64,000 nt of DNA from Vreelandella sp042466685 (GCF_042466685.1 NZ_CP170448.1:4154001-4218000); one strand, 5' to 3'. Positions 43,327 to 52,664 are shown, counted from the stretch's first letter. Notes: generated by a model not told the origin, from the sequence alone. Numbers and translations: made by a program.

Positions 43327-43926
43327 ATGGATCGCACCACCACTATAATAGTACTCGCCTTCATATCGCTGGTATTGGGCGCAATGGCAACGGCGATATT
43401 TATTTATGTCATTGTGCCCTGGCGGCGCCGACGGCGCGCAGCGAAAGAGAGAGCCGCTAACCCAGCACCGACTCAAGCGAATAGCCCTCCAGAACAGCCC
43501 GAGCCATACACCTCGGCCAAGCGCACGAGCAGTGTGAAACAGCACTCACTCTTTATTATTTTTGATCAGCCCAGTGAGCGTTCTGATAAGCAACTCAGCG
43601 AGTGGTTACGTGAGAAAGACGCTCATTATGAGCCGCTCAAAAAAGTCTTCTTAATCAACGGGCAGCAGCCCGCTAACCCCATTACTATTGCCAATGCCTT
43701 TTTACCGGGCGAGCTGCCGGATCTCTTCAGAGATGAGCGCGGCAGCGAAATGATCAAAGGGATCAGCCTCATCGTCAAGCCTCCTTTACGTAAACGCCGA
43801 AACCAGCAAATGGTTGTTTTTGTTGAACTCGCCAAGGAAGCGGCGGCGCTATTCAATGCCAATGTACTGGATACCGAGCATAAAGCGGCAACCGAAGAAA
43901 CCTACGCCCAGATCATTGGTGAGTAG
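43327..43926 (+). CDS. Membrane-anchored ZipA-like protein
   Basis: 199 residues. One TM at about 7-30, a basic stop-transfer RRRRRAAKERA, a Pro/Ala/Thr-rich linker, then about 125 residues that follow the layout of the ZipA C-terminal FtsZ-binding domain: HSLFIIFDQP, LFRDERGSEMIKGISLIVKPPL, MVVFVELAKEAAALFNANVLDTEHKAATEETYAQI. The alternation 'remove two, then D.....T.E....I' is ZipA-like. It is much shorter than ZipA (about 330 in E. coli) and not beside ligA, so it is probably a paralogue with another partner. Family call tentative. Confidence 0.6.
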   Translation: MDRTTTIIVLAFISLVLGAMATAIFIYVIVPWRRRRRAAKERAANPAPTQANSPPEQPEPYTSAKRTSSVKQHSLFIIFDQPSERSDKQLSEWLREKDAHYEPLKKVFLINGQQPANPITIANAFLPGELPDLFRDERGSEMIKGISLIVKPPLRKRRNQQMVVFVELAKEAAALFNANVLDTEHKAATEETYAQIIGE

Positions 43927-43955
43927 CCTTAGCGGTATTTCTTGTACCTATAGAC

Positions 43956-45545
43956 TTACACCACCCCCTGGCTGCGCAGGTAGTCATCGTAGCTGCCGCT
44001 AAAATCGACAATGCCATCGGGCTGCATATCAATAATACGCGTGGCTAGCGATGAAACGAACTCGCGGTCATGGCTCACAAACAGCAGCGTGCCGGGGTAG
44101 TTCTCCAGGGCCAGATTCAGCGCCTCGATAGACTCCATATCCAGGTGGTTCGTCGGTTCATCCATCAGCATTACGTTGGGCTGAGTGAGGATTAACTTAC
44201 CGAACAACATGCGCCCCTGCTCGCCACCGGAAATTACCTTCACCGATTTGCCAATATCATCGCTGGAGAACAGCATCCGCCCCAGAGCACCGCGAACTAC
44301 TTGCTCGCCCCCCTGCGTCCATGCCGACATCCACTCAAATAGTGTGGCATCGACGGCAAAATCATCGCTGTGATCTTGTGCAAAAACACCCACCTCGGCG
44401 GCTTCGGTCCACTTCACTTCGCCAGCATCCGGGTGCAGCTCGCCCGCCAGGGTTTTCAGCAACGTGGTTTTACCAATGCCGTTGGGGCCGATAATGGCAA
44501 TCCGCTCGCCGGCTTCTACGGTCATGGAGAGGCGCTCGAACAGCGGCTTGTCGCCCTCATAGCTCTTGGTAATGCCATCCACGTTAACGGCGTTGCGGTG
44601 GATTTTCTTGGCTTGATCAAAACGGATAAAAGGGCTTACCCGACTGGAAGGCTTGATGTCTTCCAGCTTGATTTTATCGATTTGACGCGCCCGAGACGTG
44701 GCCTGCTTGGCCTTCGAGGCGTTGGCAGAAAAGCGGCTTACGAACTGCTGCAGCTCGGCAATCTGGGCCTTTTTCTTGGCGTTGTCCGAGTGCTGGCGCT
44801 CACGAACCGCAGTGGCGGCGGTCATGTAATCATCGTAGTTACCCGGGAACAGGGTAATTTCACCGTAATCCAGATCCGCCATATGGGTGCAGACGCTGTT
44901 CAGGAAGTGACGGTCGTGGGAGATGATGATCATGGTGCTGCTGCGCGCTTTAAGAATATCTTCCAGCCAGCGGATAGTGTTGATATCCAGGTGGTTGGTA
45001 GGCTCATCCAGTAGCAGCACGTCCGGGTCTGAGAACAGCGCCTGAGCCAGCAGCACCCGTAGCTTCCAACCCGGTGAGACTTCGCTCATTGGGCCGGTGT
45101 GTTGCTCAATGGGAATCCCCAGGCCCAGCAATAACTCACCCGCGCGGGACTCAGCGGTGTAGCCATCCAGCTCTGCAAAGCGGACTTCAAGATCGGCGAC
45201 GGCCATGCCATCCTCTTCGCTCATCTCGGCCAGGGAGTAAATGCGTTCGCGCTCGGCAGCCACCGACCACAGCTCTACATTGCCCATGATCACGGTATCG
45301 ATAACACGCTCGTTTTCAAACGCAAACTGATCCTGACGTAGCTTACCCAGCCGGGTATTGCTATCCAGCATCACCTGACCGGAAGAGGGCTCCAGATCGC
45401 CACCAAGAATTTTCATAAAGGTGGATTTGCCGCAGCCGTTCGCACCGATCAGGCCGTAGCGGTTGCCGTTATTGAATTTAACGGAGACATTTTCAAACAG
45501 GGGCTTGGCCCCAAACTGCATGGTGATATTGGCGGTTGCGATCAC
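43956..45545 (-). CDS. ybiT: ABC-F ATPase, YbiT type
   Basis: 529 residues with two ABC domains: Walker A GANGCGKST and GPNGIGKTT, signatures MSEVSPGWKLRV (degenerate) and ISGGEQGRM, Walker B VLLLDEPTNHLD and VMLMDEPTNHLD. The linker with DNAKKKAQIAELQQFVSRFSANASKAKQATSRARQIDKIKLEDIKPSSR is the YbiT pattern. No TM; acts on ribosomes as translation factor in the known members. E. coli YbiT has 530. Confidence 0.92.
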   Translation of the reverse strand: MIATANITMQFGAKPLFENVSVKFNNGNRYGLIGANGCGKSTFMKILGGDLEPSSGQVMLDSNTRLGKLRQDQFAFENERVIDTVIMGNVELWSVAAERERIYSLAEMSEEDGMAVADLEVRFAELDGYTAESRAGELLLGLGIPIEQHTGPMSEVSPGWKLRVLLAQALFSDPDVLLLDEPTNHLDINTIRWLEDILKARSSTMIIISHDRHFLNSVCTHMADLDYGEITLFPGNYDDYMTAATAVRERQHSDNAKKKAQIAELQQFVSRFSANASKAKQATSRARQIDKIKLEDIKPSSRVSPFIRFDQAKKIHRNAVNVDGITKSYEGDKPLFERLSMTVEAGERIAIIGPNGIGKTTLLKTLAGELHPDAGEVKWTEAAEVGVFAQDHSDDFAVDATLFEWMSAWTQGGEQVVRGALGRMLFSSDDIGKSVKVISGGEQGRMLFGKLILTQPNVMLMDEPTNHLDMESIEALNLALENYPGTLLFVSHDREFVSSLATRIIDMQPDGIVDFSGSYDDYLRSQGVV

Positions 45546-45656
45546 AAAAAAAGAGCCCCGGTTAGCATATCTGTAACGACAGCTTTACAGTAAATAGAAA
45601 GGCTCGCGATTCTACGCGCTATTGAACGGGTATTCACCCATCAGACTTTAGTCACA

Positions 45657-46511
45657 TCAACTGATTGCCGGGATATCGAGTAGAAAGCGTTCATCATCAA
45701 TCGCTTGGCGAAATCGCGAGTGTAAAATATCGACGACGCCTTGGTGCTCCCCCACCAGTTGGGTCGTGGTAACGGAAAGCCCTGGATCCTGTTTTTCAGC
45801 GGCGGCGCATATTTCCGCAATATCGCCGCCCTCCCCGGCGTGGCGCCCCGGCGAAAGAAACAGCATCGCCAAGATAACCGGGCCTGTCTTGAACTCCGGC
45901 AGCGCCAGCAAGTTTTCCAGCAGTGGCTCGTTAAAGCGGTACTCCTCGCCCTCGCGGCGCTCCATGGAGGCAGCGGCAACACAGGCAACGTCATCGCCAA
46001 GCAGCACGCTAAGTTGCCCCGCTAGGCGGTTACGTACGGCGGTGACTTCAGGGATGGGGCTGCCGTGATCTACCAACGCTACGTGGGGTTTAGCACCTGG
46101 TCGAAGCTTGTCGCGCACGTTGTCGGCCAGCAGATGGGCTAATCGCAGGTCATTACTCCCGAATTCATCCACCAAGGGCTGGGCGACACGCACCTTAACG
46201 TGGGGAAAACGCTCCTGCATGGTCGCCATGCGTTCAGGCAAGTAACCCGTGAGTGCTTTGCTTGGCCCGAAAAAGAACGGCAGGATAATGATCTCCGTTG
46301 CCCCCTGCTCGGCGCTGCGTTCAGCGGCGGGGCCAAGGGTAGTGGCAGGGATACCATCGATCTCGTCGGCCGGAATCTTATTGGAGTGCAGCAGCGAAGC
46401 CGCCTGCACGGTTTCACCGATAAGCTTGCTAAGCGCAGCCGCCACGCGACGTAAGTTCAGCGTCGCCTGCGCTCGTAACGAGCCGTTATCCACCAGAAAT
46501 ATCGCGCGCAT
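45657..46511 (-). CDS. Sirohydrochlorin chelatase-like (CbiX) two-domain protein
   Basis: 284 residues from ATG at 46511, chosen for AGAGGCAAGC just upstream; the frame is open to 46568. Two CbiX domains in tandem. The first starts with FLVDNGSLRA, where the usual GHGS histidine is Asn; it continues with IIILPFFFGPSKAL. The second has VALVDHGSPIPEVTAVRN with His kept, and VILAMLFLSPGRHAGEGGDI, the second metal histidine region. Probably chelates metal into sirohydrochlorin or acts in heme/siroheme, but with only one complete active site. Confidence 0.78.
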   Translation of the reverse strand: MRAIFLVDNGSLRAQATLNLRRVAAALSKLIGETVQAASLLHSNKIPADEIDGIPATTLGPAAERSAEQGATEIIILPFFFGPSKALTGYLPERMATMQERFPHVKVRVAQPLVDEFGSNDLRLAHLLADNVRDKLRPGAKPHVALVDHGSPIPEVTAVRNRLAGQLSVLLGDDVACVAAASMERREGEEYRFNEPLLENLLALPEFKTGPVILAMLFLSPGRHAGEGGDIAEICAAAEKQDPGLSVTTTQLVGEHQGVVDILHSRFRQAIDDERFLLDIPAIS

Positions 46512-46638
46512 GCTTGCCTCTACTAATTGGGTTGAGTGAGCTGTCGGGTCAGTAATCACCAGTGGCATGGTAAGATGGCTGCTTTACAACGGGTGTAGCC
46601 CACGATGCTATTTGATGACGATATGTTGCTTGATAACC

Positions 46639-47229
46639 ATGCTTGATACCACTGCTCTTAACCAGCAAAGAAACTTCTTTGAGGGCCATGCCGCTATTTG
46701 GCTATTTGGCTACGGCTCGCTGATTTGGAAGGCGGATTTTGCCTACTTAGAGCGTCGCCCGGCGTATATACACGGCTGGGAGCGGCGGTTTTGGCAGGGC
46801 TCCCACGACCACCGTGGCACCCCTGAAGCGCCTGGGCGGGTAGCGACGCTGGTTCGCGCCGAGGGTTCGATTTGCCACGGTATGGCCTACCGCATCACTC
46901 CGGAAGTGCTCGCCCCGCTGGATGTGCGTGAGAAGAACGGCTATTTGCGAGAAAAAGTAGCGCTGACGTTCGTTGATGAGAAGACGTCTGTTGCTGAGAA
47001 GAGCAGCGGAACCGAACAGAGTGAAGGGCTTATTTATCTGGCCAGTGAAGACAATCCGGCCTTTTTGGGCGACGCACCGCTTGATGAAATCGCCCAGCAA
47101 ATTGCCAATGCCCATGGACCCAGCGGCCCCAACCGCGACTACCTGGTCAATCTGGCCGTGGCGCTGCGGGAGCTAGGCGCCAAAGATGCCCATATCTTTG
47201 CCCTGGAAAAGCAGTTGAGCCAATTTTAA
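46639..47229 (+). CDS. ChaC-type gamma-glutamylcyclotransferase
   Basis: 196 residues from ATG at 46639 (the frame is open to 46567, and starts in between cannot be excluded). Substrate loop WLFGYGSLIWKADF, GWERRFWQGSHDHRGTPEAPGRV, catalytic Glu region DVREKNGYLRE, and the C-terminal GPSGPNRDYLVNLAVALRELG. Degrades glutathione to 5-oxoproline and Cys-Gly. Convergent with the HPP gene, 2 bp between them. Confidence 0.88.
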   Translation: MLDTTALNQQRNFFEGHAAIWLFGYGSLIWKADFAYLERRPAYIHGWERRFWQGSHDHRGTPEAPGRVATLVRAEGSICHGMAYRITPEVLAPLDVREKNGYLREKVALTFVDEKTSVAEKSSGTEQSEGLIYLASEDNPAFLGDAPLDEIAQQIANAHGPSGPNRDYLVNLAVALRELGAKDAHIFALEKQLSQF

Positions 47230-47231
47230 CA

Positions 47232-47759
47232 TTACCAGTAGCGTGGATAGCGGCGGTGACGGGCAAGGTTATTGACCAATATGGCGATGACCAGCATCAC
47301 TACACTACCCGCGCCGATTGGCAAAAGAGGATACCACCACCCCAGTTGATGAACGCTGGCACCTCCACCTACCGCAATCAGCGCCGCTGCGGCGCCCGGT
47401 GGGTGAACCGTATGGGTTAGCTGCATACCCAGTACCGACAGCGAGACGGCCAGGGCCATTGAGAGCGGTGTCGCCCCCAGTAGTTGGTAGCAAGCAACGC
47501 CAATACCCGCGGAGAGCACGCTGCCAAACAGTACATGGCTGGGCTGAGCAAAAGGACTTTCAGGTGCCGCATAGATGAGCACTGAGGTTGCGCCGAAGGA
47601 GCCTACGATCAGCAGTTGTTGTGACAGCCACGCCGAGCTTAACCAGCAAATGACCGCCATACCGGTAAAGGCCCCGAGCCATGACCAAAAAGCATCCTGC
47701 CAGCCTACCCAGGCACGCTTAACTGGCTGCCCCCGCATCTTGCCAAGATAAGTTTTCAT
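47232..47759 (-). CDS. HPP-family membrane protein
   Basis: 175 residues from ATG at 47759 (frame open to 47831). Five to six TM and the family-naming motif in LTHTVHPPGAAAALIAVGG, with GSFGATSVLIYAAPESPFAQP before it. Members include nitrite transporters of chloroplasts; function here is unknown. Confidence 0.8.
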   Translation of the reverse strand: MKTYLGKMRGQPVKRAWVGWQDAFWSWLGAFTGMAVICWLSSAWLSQQLLIVGSFGATSVLIYAAPESPFAQPSHVLFGSVLSAGIGVACYQLLGATPLSMALAVSLSVLGMQLTHTVHPPGAAAALIAVGGGASVHQLGWWYPLLPIGAGSVVMLVIAILVNNLARHRRYPRYW

Positions 47760-47883
47760 TGCACTCGCTTTGCACAAAATGAGTGCAAATGATGCCAAAA
47801 TGCACCAAATAAGCAAATGACAATCTGTCATGCTCCTGATGAAACTGACTCAGGAGAGTTTACTCTGAGCTAAAGAGACTTCT

Positions 47884-48192
47884 CTACATCATCAACCAGG
47901 AAAGAATAAACAGCCCCAACACGGTACGCACAATACCGCCTAGCAGCGAGCCGCGCAGAAACGCGCGCAAACCGCCCCACAGGATCAGCAGCCCGATCAC
48001 TAAGACGGCAATGCTGAAAAAGGAATCGTTGATCCCCAGCGAACGCGTCAGGCCATCAATGAAATCGCCGAACGCACCGAAGAAGTTGGTGAAAATGCCT
48101 AACAGAAACTCCACCACCACGCGGATCGCTTCGCCGATAGTTTCGCCAATTTCGTCAAAAAAGCCATTTGCCTGCATCGCGTTTGCTTGCAT
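47884..48192 (-). CDS. Small hydrophobic protein, unknown
   Basis: 102 residues from the ATG at 48192 (the frame stays open to 48309, and a further ATG at 48177 is possible). One or two amphipathic segments (GEAIRVVVEFLLGIFTNFFGAFGDFIDGL) followed by two TM near the C-terminus (SIAVLVIGLLILWGGL and GIVRTVLGLFILSWLMM). No family recognised. Stands between the HPP gene and the divergent aidB-like gene. Confidence 0.5.
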   Translation of the reverse strand: MQANAMQANGFFDEIGETIGEAIRVVVEFLLGIFTNFFGAFGDFIDGLTRSLGINDSFFSIAVLVIGLLILWGGLRAFLRGSLLGGIVRTVLGLFILSWLMM

Positions 48193-48392
48193 TGATAGTA
48201 CCCAAGACTGAGAAGGATGAGCGACATTGTCGGTTAAATACGCTGACTGAGCAAAGCAGGTCACATCGCTAACCACTTCGCTCCCAGTGTTTAGCGACTT
48301 TCCCATCAAACAACTACGCTCACTTAAACACTCCGAAATATAAGAGCCCTTAAATAATCACCATTACCGTCGTTACGCGCCAGGTGCTTATC

Positions 48393-50066
48393 ATGACCCA
48401 CTACTACCCATTGGCTGATCAACTTCAAGCTAGCACCCACCAAGTGGAAAACCAGCCGCCGACACTTGGAAACTACAACAGCTACACAACTGATCGCGCG
48501 CTTCAGGAAGGCGTTAAACGGGAAAGCGGGTCTGACGACGATGCCTCGCTCAAGACATTTGGCCAGTGGGCGGGCTCCGCCGAGGCGATTGCCTTGGGGG
48601 TTGAGGCCAACCGTTACTCCCCCCTGCTAGTGACCCACGACCGGCAAGGCTATCGGGTCGATTTGATTGAGTTCCATCCCGCCTATCATCGGCTTATGCA
48701 AACGGCGATAGAGCATGGTCTACACGCCAGCCCCTGGCGAAACCCTCAACCCGGTGCGCATGTTAATCGTGCCGCCAACTACTTTTTACAGACCCAGGTA
48801 GAAGCCGGTCATGGCTGCCCAATCACCATGACCTTTGCTGCCCTGCCCGCCCTTCGCCATCAGCCCAGCCTACTTGAAAGCTGGGGTGATAAAATCACCG
48901 CGCCACATTACGATTCGCGCAACGTGCCCTATTTCGAGAAACAGGGTCTCACTCTCGGCATGGCAATGACCGAAAAACAGGGCGGCTCCGATGTGCGCCT
49001 GAACACCACCCGCGCTTACCCGATAGGCCAGGGTGGGCCCGGAGAAACCTACGAGCTGGTGGGGCATAAGTGGTTTGTCTCTGCCCCCATGTGCGACGCC
49101 TTTCTGGTGCTCGCCCAGGCACCCGGCGGCTTGAGCTGTTTTTTGCTGCCTCGCTGGCGGCCCGATGGCAGCAAGAATCCACTCCACATCCAGCAGCTAA
49201 AGCGCAAAATGGGCAACGTATCGAATGCCTCTAGCGAGACGGAGCTTCGGGGCGCCTTTGCCTGGATGGTAGGCGATGAAGGCCGCGGTGTGCGCACCAT
49301 CATCGAGATGGTCGCCATGACCCGCTATGACTGCATGATTGGCTCAGCTGCCGGAATGCGCCAGGCCATCGCCCAGGCGATCCACCACGCCTCTCATCGC
49401 CATGCCTTCGGGGCGCGCTTAAGCGAACAGCCACTGATGCAAAACGTGCTCGCTGACCTGGCCATTGAGAGCGAAGCCGCCACCACCTTAATGCTGCGCA
49501 TGGCCCGAGCCATGGATCATCAGGACAACGAGCATGAGCGCCTACTTTCGCGAATTGCCACCCCCGTCGGCAAGTACTGGATCTGTAAGCGCACGACCCA
49601 CCACGCTTACGAAGCAATGGAGGTGATTGGCGGAAGCGGCGTCATGGAGACCCACATAATGGCGCGCCTGTTTCGCGAGTCGCCCATCAACGCCATTTGG
49701 GAAGGCAGCGGAAATGTGCAGTGTTTGGATATCCTGCGCGCGATTGAAAAACAGCCCGAAGTGCTCGACGCCTACTTCGCCGAGCTTGCCAAAGCGCAGG
49801 GCGTCAATGGGCATCTTGACCGCTTTATCCTCCAATTACAGCGGCAGATACAGGATACCCAAGCGCTCCAGTACCGCGCCCGCCAGTTGGCGGACGGTAT
49901 GGCTCTAGCGCTACAAGGCGCCCTGCTGGTTCAGCACGCCCCCGCTTATGTAGCCGATGCATTCTGCGCTGGTCGTCTTACCGACCGCAGTGGCCTCAAT
50001 ACAGGCACGCTGCCTACCGGGCTGGATTGCGCGGCGATCATCCAGCGTGCTCGACCTGTGGAATAA
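48393..50066 (+). CDS. AidB-like acyl-CoA dehydrogenase
   Basis: 557 residues from ATG at 48393. N-terminal VENQPPTLGNYNSYTTDRALQEGVKRE and PWRNPQPGAHVNRAANYFLQTQVEAGHGCPITMTFAALPAL are AidB-specific; FAD part GMAMTEKQGGSDVRLNTTRA; catalytic region near MEVIGGSGVMETHIMARLFRESPINAIWEGSGNVQ. E. coli AidB (541) belongs to the adaptive alkylation response. No ada gene is beside it. Confidence 0.88.
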   Translation: MTHYYPLADQLQASTHQVENQPPTLGNYNSYTTDRALQEGVKRESGSDDDASLKTFGQWAGSAEAIALGVEANRYSPLLVTHDRQGYRVDLIEFHPAYHRLMQTAIEHGLHASPWRNPQPGAHVNRAANYFLQTQVEAGHGCPITMTFAALPALRHQPSLLESWGDKITAPHYDSRNVPYFEKQGLTLGMAMTEKQGGSDVRLNTTRAYPIGQGGPGETYELVGHKWFVSAPMCDAFLVLAQAPGGLSCFLLPRWRPDGSKNPLHIQQLKRKMGNVSNASSETELRGAFAWMVGDEGRGVRTIIEMVAMTRYDCMIGSAAGMRQAIAQAIHHASHRHAFGARLSEQPLMQNVLADLAIESEAATTLMLRMARAMDHQDNEHERLLSRIATPVGKYWICKRTTHHAYEAMEVIGGSGVMETHIMARLFRESPINAIWEGSGNVQCLDILRAIEKQPEVLDAYFAELAKAQGVNGHLDRFILQLQRQIQDTQALQYRARQLADGMALALQGALLVQHAPAYVADAFCAGRLTDRSGLNTGTLPTGLDCAAIIQRARPVE

Positions 50067-50146
50067 GCGTTCACGACCATGGTCGACTTTCATGCTAAAA
50101 CTAAACGCGTTAAAACGAATCCTGTAAAACAATAAGCAGCATCGTG

Positions 50147-50345
50147 ATAACGGGAGAGCTTGGCGCATCAATAGTCGATGACGCCAGCGCCGAAGGAGCA
50201 ACAGCCCCGGAAACTCTCAGGCAACCGGACCGCTATCACCATCACTTTCCGAAGAGCGGCTGATGACTGCGTCACTCAGCCCACCGAAGGAGCAAGCGCA
50301 CCCAAAGGATGCGTGAATCTCTCAGGTTCCATGACGGAAGGGGTA
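50147..50345 (+). ncRNA. Tandem glycine riboswitch
   Basis: Two glycine aptamers in series. Aptamer 1: CGGGAGAG at 50151, the conserved GCGCCGAAGGAGCAA at 50187-50201 and CTCTCAGGCA at 50214. Aptamer 2: GAAGAGCGGC at 50251, CCACCGAAGGAGCAA at 50281-50295 and ATCTCTCAGG at 50318-50327, closed by TTCCG (50247) with CGGAA (50335). The 63 bp that follow lead into the ribosome binding site of the dadA-like gene, so glycine should control that gene. Motifs seen directly; direction of control (on or off) not visible. Confidence 0.92.
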
Positions 50346-50407
50346 CGCCCAGCAGCAGCTACGCCGTTAGGCGGGATCCCCGACGCTCATACAATCTGGA
50401 GAGAGTT

Positions 50408-51670
50408 ATGCTACGCATTGCCGTTATCGGTGGTGGTATTACCGGCATCACCAGCGCCTACGCCCTGGCCAAACGTGGCTATGATGTCACCGTCTTTGAA
50501 AAGCACCGCTATGCAGCGATGGAAACCTCGTTTGCCAACGGCGGGCAGCTCTCGGCGTCTAACGCTGAAGTGTGGAACCACTGGCCGACGGTGGTCAAAG
50601 GCCTGCGCTGGATGCTTAAAAACGACGCTCCGCTGCTGGTTAACCCCCGCCCAAGCTGGCACAAGCTCAGTTGGTTTGGCGAATTTATCGCCTCGATCCC
50701 CCGCTATTCCGCCAACACCACGGAGACCGCACGGCTGGCCATTGCCGCCCGCGAGCACCTATTTCAATGGGCGCAGGATGAGCAGATCGATTTCGATTTA
50801 AAACAGAAAGGTATCCTGCATATCTACCGCGACAAGGCAGGCTATGAGCACGCCGCCAAGGTCTCCAAGCTGCTAAGCAAAGGCGGCCTGGAGCGCAGGG
50901 CAGTGACTCCCAATGAGATGCGTGCCATCGAACCCACCCTGGCGGGCAACTACTACGGCGGCTTCTATACTGAAAGCGATGCCACCGGCGATATCCATAA
51001 GTTTACCCATGGACTGGCGCAAGCCGCCGAACGCCGCGGCGTCACGCTTAACTATGGTCACAACGTGCAGGATATTGGCGCGGACGAACAGCACACCTGG
51101 ATCACTGCCGATGATCTAACCGATCTCGGCAGTGAACCGGTGCGCGAAACCTTTGATAGCGTGGTGGTATGTGCAGGCGTAGGCAGCCGCGCCTTGGCCG
51201 CCAAGCTTGGCGACCGGGTCAATATCTACCCGGTCAAAGGCTACTCGATTACCGTGCAACTTGACGATGCCGCCTCTCAACAGGCCGCCCCCACCGTTAG
51301 CCTGTTGGATGATGAAACCAAGCTGGTCACCAGCCGTCTGGGCGATGACCGCTTCCGCGTCGCTGGAACCGCCGAGTTTAACGGCTTTAATCGCGATATC
51401 CGCGACAACCGCATCCGCCCGCTGATTCGCTGGGTGGAAGAGTGTTTCCCCGCGGTCAGCACTCGCCGCGTGGTGCCCTGGGCTGGGCTACGCCCGATGC
51501 TGCCCAATATGTTGCCCAAAGTCGGCCCCGGCAAACTGCCCACCGTGTTCTACAACACCGGCCACGGCCACCTGGGCTGGACACTCTCCGCCATCACCGC
51601 AGATATGCTGGCGGATGCGGTAGAGGATAAAAACATCCACTCTCAGCAAGCCACCCAGTCGCTTAGCTAG
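50408..51670 (+). CDS. dadA: DadA-type D-amino acid dehydrogenase
   Basis: 420 residues from ATG at 50408 with TGGAGAGAG upstream; an open frame back to 50309 runs through the riboswitch and is not used. FAD Rossmann motif VIGGGITGITSAYALAKRGYDVTVFEK, SFANGGQLSASNAEVWNHW, and C-terminal GLRPMLPNMLPKVGPGKLPTVFYNTGHGHLGWTLS, all DadA-like. Oxidises D-amino acids (D-alanine in DadA) to keto acid and ammonia, passing electrons to quinone. Control by glycine suggests that glycine itself or a product is a substrate. Confidence 0.88.
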   Translation: MLRIAVIGGGITGITSAYALAKRGYDVTVFEKHRYAAMETSFANGGQLSASNAEVWNHWPTVVKGLRWMLKNDAPLLVNPRPSWHKLSWFGEFIASIPRYSANTTETARLAIAAREHLFQWAQDEQIDFDLKQKGILHIYRDKAGYEHAAKVSKLLSKGGLERRAVTPNEMRAIEPTLAGNYYGGFYTESDATGDIHKFTHGLAQAAERRGVTLNYGHNVQDIGADEQHTWITADDLTDLGSEPVRETFDSVVVCAGVGSRALAAKLGDRVNIYPVKGYSITVQLDDAASQQAAPTVSLLDDETKLVTSRLGDDRFRVAGTAEFNGFNRDIRDNRIRPLIRWVEECFPAVSTRRVVPWAGLRPMLPNMLPKVGPGKLPTVFYNTGHGHLGWTLSAITADMLADAVEDKNIHSQQATQSLS

Positions 51671-51709
51671 TCCCAACCATAACAAGTTCGGGCAGGCTTC
51701 CGGTAAGAT

Positions 51710-51739
51710 ATAAAACACTCCAACATAGGCGTGTTTTAT
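51710..51739. promoter_or_regulatory. Inverted repeat over the LysR gene start
   Basis: ATAAAACAC (51710-51718) and GTGTTTTAT (51731-51739) form a perfect 9-bp inverted repeat with a 12-bp loop. The right arm includes the first two bases of the LysR ATG at 51738. May end dadA transcription or control translation of the regulator. Confidence 0.45.
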
Positions 51740-52664
51740 GCTTAACCAGCGTGCATTAACCTACCTCAATGAAGTGATTCGCCGCGGCTCGCTCAGGCGC
51801 GCCGCCGCCCACCTCAATGTTGACGCCTCTGCCGTTAGCCGCCAATTAAAAGCGCTCGAAGAAGAGTTGGATACCCAGCTATGTGAGCGGCACGGAAGGG
51901 GGATGCGTGCTACTGCAGCGGGCCAGCTTCTGGTGCACCATTTTCATGCCCAGCGAGCATCAGAAGAGGCCGTACTATCCCAGCTCATGGCCCTTCAGAG
52001 CCTAGCGAAAGGGGAAGTTCGCATTGCCGTGGGAGAAGGGTTTATCGCTGACCTGATCGCCGCACCGTTAGGCACTTTTATGTCAGCGTTTTCAGGTATC
52101 AATGTCGAAATTCGCATGGCGGGCGTCAACGAAGCGATGTCGTTACTCAAAGATCGCGAAGTGGATATAGCGCTACTTTATGCACCGCCGGTAGACCCGC
52201 AACTTTTCTGCCACGTGGAAACACGCCAGCCACTGGATGTCATCGTGCCACCCAATCATCCGCTCAGCGAGCTAGATCGCCCTGTGACATTGCATGACCT
52301 CAAGGATTGGCCCCTTGCGTTAATGGATAACCCTTTCGGTATGCGGCAAATGGTCAATATGGTGGCCCACCAGGAGCGCATTCATCTTGAAGCGCGCCTG
52401 CATACCAATTCTGTTTCGGTGTTAAAGAATTTCGTGCGCTCAGGCATCGGCGTTACGTTTATGCCTGAGCTCACCGTAGCGGATGAGATTGAGCGCGGTG
52501 AGATCTTCACACTCCCCATGCAGTACCCGGTGATGAACGGTACGCGGGCACAAATTGTTAGCCTGAAAGGGCAGGAGCTCCCGGTCGCTTCAACCACCTG
52601 TATCGATCATTTGCACAAAGGCATGCGCTTTTTCTCCGCCGATGCACCGCGACTGTTGCAATAA
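51738..52664 (+). CDS. LysR-family transcriptional regulator
   Basis: 308 residues. N-terminal HTH RALTYLNEVIRRGSLRRAAAHLNVDASAVSRQLKALEEELDTQLCERHGRGMRATAAG, then the periplasmic-binding-like sensor domain (GEVRIAVGEGFIADLI). Stands before the TRAP operon in the same direction, with a 126-bp gap carrying CATAGTC direct repeats at 52685 and 52704, so it probably controls the TRAP genes. A weak ribosome binding site only. Confidence 0.88.
   Translation: MLNQRALTYLNEVIRRGSLRRAAAHLNVDASAVSRQLKALEEELDTQLCERHGRGMRATAAGQLLVHHFHAQRASEEAVLSQLMALQSLAKGEVRIAVGEGFIADLIAAPLGTFMSAFSGINVEIRMAGVNEAMSLLKDREVDIALLYAPPVDPQLFCHVETRQPLDVIVPPNHPLSELDRPVTLHDLKDWPLALMDNPFGMRQMVNMVAHQERIHLEARLHTNSVSVLKNFVRSGIGVTFMPELTVADEIERGEIFTLPMQYPVMNGTRAQIVSLKGQELPVASTTCIDHLHKGMRFFSADAPRLLQ

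Noticed and set aside
50309..50407. N-terminal extension of the DadA frame
   Set aside because: It runs through riboswitch aptamer 2; the ATG at 50408 has a good ribosome binding site and gives the normal FAD-binding start.
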